Shown: positions 1 to 5,194 of the stretch, in pieces
Layout: each line of letters opens with the position of its first letter
Position numbering within the stretch: position 1 is the first letter of the stretch
Assembly (NCBI GenBank): GCA_013002645.1
Contig: JABDJF010000554.1
Span: 1 to 5,194 of the forward strand
DNA length: 5,194 nt
Reading direction: 5' to 3'
Origin: Myxococcales bacterium
GTDB lineage: Bacteria > Myxococcota_A > Polyangia > Polyangiales > Houyiibacteriaceae
Translations under genes and position numbers: made by a program
Notes under the pieces: generated by a model
The model's database searches: none
What the model was told of the DNA's origin: nothing
What the model saw: only the letters and a program-made list of their open reading frames with translations

Positions 1-1744
1 GACCGCCGGATTTCTGCGCCCGGCTGTTCGCGATCATTCGACCTGCCTTGGCGGCAATCACTGCTGCCGACGTGGGCTTCACCACATAGTCTGCCGCGCC
101 CAGCTCGAGCCCACGATTGACCGAAGACTGAGCGCGATCGGATGTGACGAACATCAACGGTGTCTGAGTGTGGGCATCCTTGCGCATCAGCTCGAGAAGC
201 TCGAAACCTTGACCGTCCGCGAGATTCACCTCGCTCACTACGACGTCATATGCGTCGGTGTTCAAACAATCCAGCGCTCCTTTGATCGATCGTTCGATGC
301 TGACATCGTAGCCTTGACCGGCGAACTGGACCTCGAGAACCGAAGTCTCTTCCGGGTCCGGGTCGACGATGAGGACGCGATGGCGCGCTGACATGATTTG
401 CGGGTTGAGCCCGTCGTCGAGGACGATGTGACGCAACCAGTCGACGACTGCCGGGTCGAAGCTCGTTCCCTTGTGAGGCTCCAGCGCGTCGCAGGCTTCC
501 TCGGCGGAGACGCGCCGACCGAGCCCGTTGGCTCTGCTCTGGGTGAGATCGACGTAGCTCTCCGCAACGGCGAGAATCCTGGCGCCGAGCGGAATCTCCT
601 TTCCGCTCAGGCGTTCCGGGAACCCCCTGCCATCGAAGCGCTCGAAGCGGTGCCGAAGTGCATCGACCGCTGTCTTCGGAAGGCCGACGGACTCCAGGAT
701 CCGAAGCGGCGCGCTATAGAATCGGCGCGCAATCTCGTGTTTGCTCTCGTCGTGAGCCACATCGAAGGGCGTGGCGTGCGATTCGGTCGAAACGCCCACG
801 TCGTGTAGGTACGCCGCGACTAAGATGCCTTGGACCTGGGCGTTGCTGAGTCGAATCCGCTCGCACACTTGCTGACACATCCGCGCAACTCTCGTCGAGT
901 GCGCACCGCGATCCGGATTGAGCTGCTCCATCAGTGTCACGAGCACGCTCAGCGTTTCGAGGTAGACCTCGGGGTCGACTGCAAGGTCGCCGCCCTCCTC
1001 AGGCGCCGACAGCTGCTCGATTAGCGTGTGACCTGCTGGAACCTTCGGTTGGGTCTGCGGTGGCGGCTCATCGACGTCGTACTCAATCAGCTGATCGTTG
1101 GCGGGCTGTTCGCCTTCGAGTGACTGCTTCCTGCGACGGCGAACCAGAAGCCCGTCTTTGTCGTCGAAGACTTGACCCCAACCAGGTACGGGATCGGAGT
1201 CCCGAGACGAGCGGACCTCACGCGACGAGGCGCCGCTCAACAGCATCTCGAACGGCCGGTTGTCTTGGTCGTAATGCTTTGCGATCGCCGCGCGAATGGC
1301 AGCTTCCCGCGCCACGTAAACGTGCACGCCTCGCGCACCCGTAGCGAAGGTCATCTGCTGTCGCACATCCTCGTCCGTCATGTCTGCGGCGACGACCGAA
1401 ACCATCCGGCTCTTCGCATCGTACAAGATCGGAAAGGCCGTCAGCCGCTTGGCGAGCTTGCGCGGCACTTTTTGGAGCAGCCCGACATCGATAGCCGCCT
1501 TGGCAAGCCGCTCGGAGCTCACGAATCGGGTTTTGAAAACGCCTGCGATGTACTTGAGGAGAGCCGCTTCGCTCATCAGACCGAGTTGCAGAATCGCTTC
1601 CTCGGCGGTCGACTGCGTCCGCTGCGCATGGATGACCACCTCGTCGTAGCGGTCGGGAGGCAGTTGCCCCTCCACGACGAGCCGATCCAAGGTCGCGAGG
1701 CCGCGAATCTGTGTCGTCTGTTCTGGTTGAGCCCCCCAACTCAC
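1..1744 (-). CDS. MshEN-like / HD-GYP / receiver signalling protein with degenerate active sites (3' end beyond window)
   Basis: The reading frame is open for 581 codons from GTG at 1744 to the left edge, so the C-terminus is missing. An in-frame TAG five codons upstream limits the start; GTG 1744 is the first start codon, with only a closely spaced AGGGA before it. Residues about 12-158 resemble the MshEN/GspE N-terminal domain, a c-di-GMP-binding module in some ATPases. A charged linker with RRRRK at 202-206 follows. Residues about 255-445 are an HD-GYP domain (c-di-GMP phosphodiesterase family): H282, H314-D315 and H336 are kept, and FDGRGFP at 370-376 stands for the GYP loop. However, the HHE motif reads RFE (366-368) and the later metal-binding Asp reads Glu (E395). 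Residues about 454-576 are a receiver domain with acidic D461 and D463, T534 and K556 (YVVKP), but Glu505 occupies the phospho-acceptor position. The order differs from RpfG-type proteins, where the receiver comes first. The family is clear; loss of enzyme activity is inferred from the residues. Confidence 0.9.
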   Translation of the reverse strand, partial: MSWGAQPEQTTQIRGLATLDRLVVEGQLPPDRYDEVVIHAQRTQSTAEEAILQLGLMSEAALLKYIAGVFKTRFVSSERLAKAAIDVGLLQKVPRKLAKRLTAFPILYDAKSRMVSVVAADMTDEDVRQQMTFATGARGVHVYVAREAAIRAAIAKHYDQDNRPFEMLLSGASSREVRSSRDSDPVPGWGQVFDDKDGLLVRRRRKQSLEGEQPANDQLIEYDVDEPPPQTQPKVPAGHTLIEQLSAPEEGGDLAVDPEVYLETLSVLVTLMEQLNPDRGAHSTRVARMCQQVCERIRLSNAQVQGILVAAYLHDVGVSTESHATPFDVAHDESKHEIARRFYSAPLRILESVGLPKTAVDALRHRFERFDGRGFPERLSGKEIPLGARILAVAESYVDLTQSRANGLGRRVSAEEACDALEPHKGTSFDPAVVDWLRHIVLDDGLNPQIMSARHRVLIVDPDPEETSVLEVQFAGQGYDVSIERSIKGALDCLNTDAYDVVVSEVNLADGQGFELLELMRKDAHTQTPLMFVTSDRAQSSVNRGLELGAADYVVKPTSAAVIAAKAGRMIANSRAQKSGG

Positions 1745-1753
1745 AGTCCCTAC

Positions 1754-1759
1754 AGTCTA
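1754..1759 (-). promoter_or_regulatory. Possible -10 element of the divergent signalling gene
   Basis: On the minus strand, GCTAGACT lies 9 bases before GTG 1744. It mirrors GCTAGAGT, which lies 8 bases before GTG 1842 on the other strand. The hexamer TAGACT matches TATAAT at 4 of 6 bases. I could not find a convincing -35 box 16-18 bases upstream, so this is weak. If real, the transcript would start close to the start codon. Confidence 0.2.
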
Positions 1760-1805
1760 GCGAACCAAAACCGGCGCGGCCCGCCTACAGCGCGAAAAGC
1801 CCAAA

Positions 1806-1833
1806 TCGACAAGAAAGCCCGGCCTGCTAGAGT
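1806..1833 (+). promoter_or_regulatory. Predicted sigma70-like promoter of the lipoprotein-mlaE genes
   Basis: TCGACA at 1806-1811 matches the -35 consensus at 5 of 6 bases. A 16-bp spacer follows, then TAGAGT at 1828-1833, preceded by TGC as in an extended -10 (4 of 6 for the hexamer). Transcription should begin about 7-9 bases downstream, at or beside the GTG start codon at 1842. No Shine-Dalgarno sequence lies between, which fits a leaderless message. This is a consensus match by eye. GC-rich bacteria often depart from the consensus. Confidence 0.45.
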
Positions 1834-1841
1834 CCGCCGCA

Positions 1842-2357
1842 GTGAGGCGGCGGCTGGCAATCTGGCTCTTGATGAGCCTCGCAGCGATGGGCTGTGCGAC
1901 CACCGGCGCGCTCCAAAACGGAGTCTACCGGGGTGAGCAGACGTCCTATCGAATCGGCCCGGTCGGCGAAGGCTGGGCAGCTGTCACGGTCGACCGGCAA
2001 AACGACCTGGCCTGGCACAGCGCCTCCAAAGAGGCCGTCATTCATGTCGACTCCGATTGTGACCCTACGCTGGACATCCCGCTCACAGCGCTCCGAAGCC
2101 ACCTGATGATCGGCTTCACCGAGCGCGAGCTGGTCGACGAGGAGCGGGTCCCGATGGACGGTCGCGAAGCGCTACGGACGCAATTCACCGCCAAGCTCGA
2201 CGGTGTCCCGCGCCAGATCCTTCTACAGATCCTCAAGAAGGACGACTGCGTGTACGACTTCGGGCTCATCACCCCACTGGGCCCCGGCTTCGAAGAGGCT
2301 CTGCCGGATTTTGACGGATTGCTCGCGGGGTTTGCGACGACGACGGGTCAGCCGTGA
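1842..2357 (+). CDS. Small predicted lipoprotein encoded upstream of MlaE
   Basis: This 171-residue protein begins at GTG with a lipoprotein signal: RRR at 2-4, a hydrophobic stretch at 5-16 and a lipobox ending AMGC, with the lipidated Cys at 18. The residue after Cys is Ala rather than Asp, which under the enterobacterial Lol rule favours the outer membrane. The mature part has Cys73 and Cys136, which could form a disulphide in the periplasm. I do not recognise a named family. The alternating strand pattern, the central region DGREALRTQFTAKLDGVPR and the final helix-like segment loosely recall Mog1/PsbP-like folds, which is only an impression. Its stop codon overlaps the start of the mlaE gene in GTGA, so the two are probably translationally coupled, suggesting a role alongside the lipid transporter. 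There is no clear ribosome binding site; see the promoter at 1806-1833. Confidence 0.85.
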   Translation: MRRRLAIWLLMSLAAMGCATTGALQNGVYRGEQTSYRIGPVGEGWAAVTVDRQNDLAWHSASKEAVIHVDSDCDPTLDIPLTALRSHLMIGFTERELVDEERVPMDGREALRTQFTAKLDGVPRQILLQILKKDDCVYDFGLITPLGPGFEEALPDFDGLLAGFATTTGQP

Positions 2358-3175
2358 CTTCCGCGTCGCCATCGACCCAACCTCGCAACCTCACGACCTG
2401 GGCCGACTTCCAGATCCGGCGTCTTCGAACTTTCGTCGAAGAGGTGGGCGCCTCGACGCTCCTTGCAGGTCGCACCTTGCGTACGATGTTCACGACGCGT
2501 TTCGACACCAGCGAATTCATCTACCAACTCGAGCAGCTCGGTGTCCGGAGCCTGGCGATCGCGGCGGCGACGGCGATATTCGTTGGCATCGTCATGACCA
2601 TTCAGTTCGCGGTGTCCATGGAGGCCTTTGGCGCGAAGGACACTCTCGGTCGTGTCATCGCGGTGTCGGAGGCCCGCGAGCTCGCGCCTTCGCTGACGGC
2701 GCTCGTCGTCGGCAGCCGGATCGCGGCAGGGATTGCGGCCGAGATCGGCTCGATGACGGTGACAGAGCAAGTCGACGCCATCCGAGCGCTTGGCGCAGAC
2801 CCGATTCGCAAGCTCGTCGTGCCGCGCCTGGTCGCCTGCGTGGTGATCATGCCTTTGATCACATTCGTTGCGTTCATCCTCGGGATGCTCAGCTCAATGC
2901 TCGTTGCGGCACTCTCGTACGGCATTCCGATGGAGTTCTTCTTTTCGACGGCTCTCGACTCGCTACGAATCAACGACTTCGTCAGCGGCGTCTCCAAGAC
3001 GCCATTTTTCGGCTTTTTAATCGCTATCCTGGGTTGCTACTTCGGACTGCAGACGCGAGGCGGCACCGAAGGCGTCGGCCGCTCGACGACTCGCTCGGTC
3101 GTCGTGGTTTCGATTAGCATTCTGATGGCCGACGCGCTGCTCACGCAGATTTTCGTGAGCCTCGGCACACTCTGA
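2354..3175 (+). CDS. mlaE: MlaE-family ABC transporter permease (phospholipid transport)
   Basis: This inner-membrane permease belongs to the MlaE/YrbE family (the family of plant TGD1), which with the MlaF ATPase and the MlaD MCE protein moves phospholipids between the inner and outer membranes. The 273-residue length is close to the usual 250-270. The family signature is unmistakable: ELAPSLTALVVGSRIAAG from 109, EIGSMTVTEQVDAI at 130-143 and ALGADPIRKLVVPR at 145-158, then GCYFGLQTRGGTEGVG at 227-242. Hydrophobic segments lie near 66-88, 155-188, 217-232 and 248-269, with an amphipathic N-terminal region before them. GTG at 2354 overlaps the previous stop codon by 4 bp, and a start there gives normal length. 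No STAS domain is fused at the N-terminus. The genes for MlaF and MlaD, often adjacent, are not downstream; a cytochrome gene follows after 43 bp. The partners may be encoded elsewhere. Confidence 0.95.
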   Translation: MTSASPSTQPRNLTTWADFQIRRLRTFVEEVGASTLLAGRTLRTMFTTRFDTSEFIYQLEQLGVRSLAIAAATAIFVGIVMTIQFAVSMEAFGAKDTLGRVIAVSEARELAPSLTALVVGSRIAAGIAAEIGSMTVTEQVDAIRALGADPIRKLVVPRLVACVVIMPLITFVAFILGMLSSMLVAALSYGIPMEFFFSTALDSLRINDFVSGVSKTPFFGFLIAILGCYFGLQTRGGTEGVGRSTTRSVVVVSISILMADALLTQIFVSLGTL

Positions 3176-3218
3176 GCACAATCAGATCCGAAAGGGGGCG
3201 TCGAACGTCCTACAAGAG
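3176..3218 (+). other. Short gap between mlaE and the cytochrome gene
   Basis: These 43 bases contain no stem-loop that looks like a terminator and no convincing promoter, so read-through from mlaE into the cytochrome gene is plausible. A purine-rich AAAGGGGG lies at 3191-3198, about 20 bases before the ATG, which is too far for a normal Shine-Dalgarno sequence. AAGAG directly abuts the ATG, which is too close. How translation starts here is therefore unclear. Confidence 0.4.
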
Positions 3219-5194
3219 ATGACTCGCTGGCTTTTCATGGCGTTGATTTGGATCGCGGGCTGCTCGTACGCCCCAGAGCAGCTTCGTTCGACCGGGCAAG
3301 ACCTGAGCCCGTCACTCATGAACGCTGGAGTTTTGGATATCACCAGAATCGCCAAGACCGACGATTGTGCCAATTGCCACTCAGACGTCGCGTCACATTG
3401 GGCAAATAGCGCACACGCATATGCGTCGTTCGACAACCCCTGGTACCGCGCAAGCATCGACCAATTTCGCAAGGAGCGAGGCGCAGATGAAAGCCGATTC
3501 TGCGCCGGCTGCCACGACCCACTTCTTCTGATGTCGGGGGATATCGACAAGGATGTCTCGCCGGAAAACGAGCTCGCATACGCCGGCATCACCTGTTTGG
3601 TCTGCCACAGCGTCGAGTCGGCGCGTCCGGACGGCAACGCGAGTTTCTCGCTGACAAACCAGGCCGTCCTCCTGCCCGACCCGGCGAACCCAGATGAGAT
3701 CGAAACACACCGTGCCCAGCTCACCATGAAACCGCTTCGCACCGCAGCCCTTTGTGGCTCGTGTCACAGGTCTTTTTCCGGCCCTTCGATCGGAAACGAG
3801 AACCACATTCGTGGAATCGACGACCTGGGCGACTGGTCGTCGTCGGCCTTTGCCGGCGCGGTGCAGGATCACCTCACGTCGGTCGACGAGAGCAGCTGCC
3901 AAGGCTGCCACATGCCTCCGGTGCCTGCTTCCGATGCGGAGATGGCGGCGGCCTTCGACGGGATGGTGAGCAGTCACCGGTGGACCGCGTCTCACACGGC
4001 GATGGCCATCCAGTTGCCGGACCCAGGCCATGCCGAACAGGCCGCCGGACAGCTCGGAGGCGCCGTGCTCGTCGACATCGGGGCGGTACGCGCGGGCTCG
4101 CGACGCTACCTGCTTCCCGCAGAGTCGAGGCTCCGGGGTGCAGACCAACTGGTCTTCGACGTTTTGCTCGAAAATAGAGGCACCGGCCACCGATTCCCCG
4201 GCGGAGCGCGCGACATGCAGGATGTCTGGTTGGAGGTCGAGGTTCGCGACGGGTCGGGCAAGGTGCTCGGGCTCTCGCGTCCGAACGGGGACACCGAAGA
4301 CGACGTTTTCATCCTGCGGGCCACGCTTCTCGATGCAGACGCCTCTCCCGAGATCCTACATCGAGTTCATCGATTCTCGGCCCCGGCATTCGACCGCACG
4401 CTGCCGGCACACGATGCCCAGGCGGTTCGCTACTCGATGAAGCTTCCACCGCAGCTGAAGCTCCCACTACGAGTCGAAGCACGGTTGTTGCACCGCAAAC
4501 ACAGCCTGGAGTTCCAAGCCCTGGCCTGTGAAGCCAGCCGCACGGGCCGAGGCATGGACTTCGCGCACGGCGCCCAACAGCGAGGCAAGGTCGCCCTCGA
4601 TCCTTGCCTAGCGCAGCCGGTGACCCAAGTGGGCTCCGCCACGGTTTGGATGGGACGTGGAGCGGGCGCGCACAAACCCACGGGAGGCGCGGCGCGCTCT
4701 GTCGTCGAAAGGTTGCTCACGCAGGCCCTCGCCCTGCTCCATGCGAACCAGGAACACGTGCATGTTGCCAAACCGAGCATCGAGCGCGCGCTGCGCCTGG
4801 CTCGCGAATCCAAGTCTTCCGTTCTGAGTGCACGGGCTCTCGTATTGCGCGCACGGCTCTCTTCGGCCCAGGGCCGGCCGAACGAGGCCGCCGCGTTTGC
4901 CAGGCGTGCCGAAGCGTTCATTGGGCCGAATCCGGTTCTCGATCGCGTGAGGGGAGACGCGTACGCCCGTGCGTGGCGCTGGCCCGCGGCGGCCGATGCA
5001 TATCAGCGAGTCGCCGACGCGGCGCCGCTCGACCCGCGCGCCTGGCGAGACCTCGCACGGGCGTATGGCAGCCTGTCCCGAGACCTGAACGCCCTTTCTG
5101 CGGCAGATGCGGGACTCCGGCTGGCGCCCCGCGACGAGAGCTTGCTGCGGAGCCGTGCATTGGCCCTCGAAAGCATGGGCCGTCCGGAAGCGAC
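3219..5194 (+). CDS. Pentahaem cytochrome c lipoprotein (cytochrome c554-like) with C-terminal TPR repeats (3' end beyond window)
   Basis: The frame is open for 658 codons from ATG 3219 to the right edge, so the C-terminus is missing. A lipoprotein signal ends in IAGC with Cys15; Ser follows, favouring the outer membrane. Five c-type haem sites are visible: CANCH (50-54), CAGCH (95-99), CLVCH (126-130), CGSCH (179-183) and CQGCH (227-231). The first is followed by W61, S64 and H66, the W..S.H pattern of the cytochrome c554/c-prime family, and the last by Met-Pro, also common there. His residues such as H66, H164, H196, H218, H253 and H259 could be distal haem ligands. A haem-free region at about 300-465 contains NRGTGHRFPGG (319-329) then DVWLEV, a pattern I recall from other multihaem cytochromes, and Cys437 and Cys463. 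From about 535 come at least three TPR units (about 537-571, 572-605, 606-639), and a fourth begins. Electron transfer on the periplasmic side is inferred; partner and substrate are unknown. Confidence 0.92.
   Translation, partial: MTRWLFMALIWIAGCSYAPEQLRSTGQDLSPSLMNAGVLDITRIAKTDDCANCHSDVASHWANSAHAYASFDNPWYRASIDQFRKERGADESRFCAGCHDPLLLMSGDIDKDVSPENELAYAGITCLVCHSVESARPDGNASFSLTNQAVLLPDPANPDEIETHRAQLTMKPLRTAALCGSCHRSFSGPSIGNENHIRGIDDLGDWSSSAFAGAVQDHLTSVDESSCQGCHMPPVPASDAEMAAAFDGMVSSHRWTASHTAMAIQLPDPGHAEQAAGQLGGAVLVDIGAVRAGSRRYLLPAESRLRGADQLVFDVLLENRGTGHRFPGGARDMQDVWLEVEVRDGSGKVLGLSRPNGDTEDDVFILRATLLDADASPEILHRVHRFSAPAFDRTLPAHDAQAVRYSMKLPPQLKLPLRVEARLLHRKHSLEFQALACEASRTGRGMDFAHGAQQRGKVALDPCLAQPVTQVGSATVWMGRGAGAHKPTGGAARSVVERLLTQALALLHANQEHVHVAKPSIERALRLARESKSSVLSARALVLRARLSSAQGRPNEAAAFARRAEAFIGPNPVLDRVRGDAYARAWRWPAAADAYQRVADAAPLDPRAWRDLARAYGSLSRDLNALSAADAGLRLAPRDESLLRSRALALESMGRPEA

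Noticed and set aside
1218..1739. A 173-codon minus-strand frame overlapping the start of the signalling gene
   Set aside because: It is in a different frame from the one that reads the MshEN-like domain, and its product is of low-complexity Arg-rich composition.
1172..1936. A 254-codon open frame on the plus strand opposite the signalling gene, running into the lipoprotein gene
   Set aside because: Its product is rich in Arg and His with no recognisable domain. The opposite strand encodes clear conserved domains and the plus-strand lipoprotein frame has a proper signal peptide, so this is an antisense shadow.
2203..3117. A 304-codon plus-strand frame overlapping mlaE
   Set aside because: It is longer than mlaE but encodes an Arg-rich sequence with no family pattern, whereas the overlapping frame gives the complete MlaE signature.
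3415..3426. Perfect 12-bp palindrome ACGCATATGCGT
   Set aside because: It lies inside the cytochrome coding sequence at the conserved S.H segment after the first haem site, so codon constraint explains it better than an operator.
3393..4190. A 265-codon open frame on the minus strand inside the cytochrome gene
   Set aside because: The plus-strand frame carries five CxxCH sites and family motifs over the same stretch. Long antisense open frames are common in GC-rich genes.
4430..4921. Minus-strand open frame of 163 codons near the 3' end of the cytochrome gene
   Set aside because: Composition is Arg-, Ala- and Ser-rich without a domain, and it lies opposite the cytochrome gene, mostly its haem-free and early TPR coding region.

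Overview
This is a GC-rich, densely coded stretch of a Gram-negative bacterial chromosome. Four protein genes account for almost all of it. The mix points to a deltaproteobacterial or Myxococcota-type organism: a MshEN-type domain joined to an HD-GYP domain and a receiver, an MlaE-type outer-membrane lipid permease, two lipoproteins, and a multihaem cytochrome c joined to TPR repeats. No single marker proves the taxon, so this is an inference.

Layout. Positions 1 to 1744 (minus strand) hold most of a large signalling protein that runs off the left edge. It has an N-terminal MshEN/GspE-N-like domain, a central HD-GYP domain and a C-terminal receiver domain. Key catalytic and phosphorylation residues are replaced, so it looks like a c-di-GMP-type signalling protein turned into a pseudo-enzyme or scaffold. 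A 97-bp divergent spacer (1745 to 1841) follows. It holds a good sigma70-like promoter for the plus strand whose predicted transcription start falls on or next to the GTG start codon, so the transcript may be leaderless.

On the plus strand, a small lipoprotein gene (1842 to 2357) overlaps by 4 bp an mlaE-type ABC permease gene (2354 to 3175). After 43 bp comes a large lipoprotein cytochrome c gene (3219 to beyond 5194). It has five CxxCH haem sites, a middle haem-free domain with a GHRFPGG motif, and C-terminal TPRs.

How they work together. The lipoprotein and MlaE are almost certainly co-translated and probably act together in phospholipid traffic between inner and outer membranes. The usual MlaF ATPase and MlaD MCE partners are not in the window, and a cytochrome gene sits where they might be expected. 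The cytochrome is probably a periplasm-facing lipid-anchored redox protein. Its nearness to mlaE may mean a shared transcript, but no functional link can be seen. I saw no RNA genes, mobile elements, CRISPR arrays or clear terminators.
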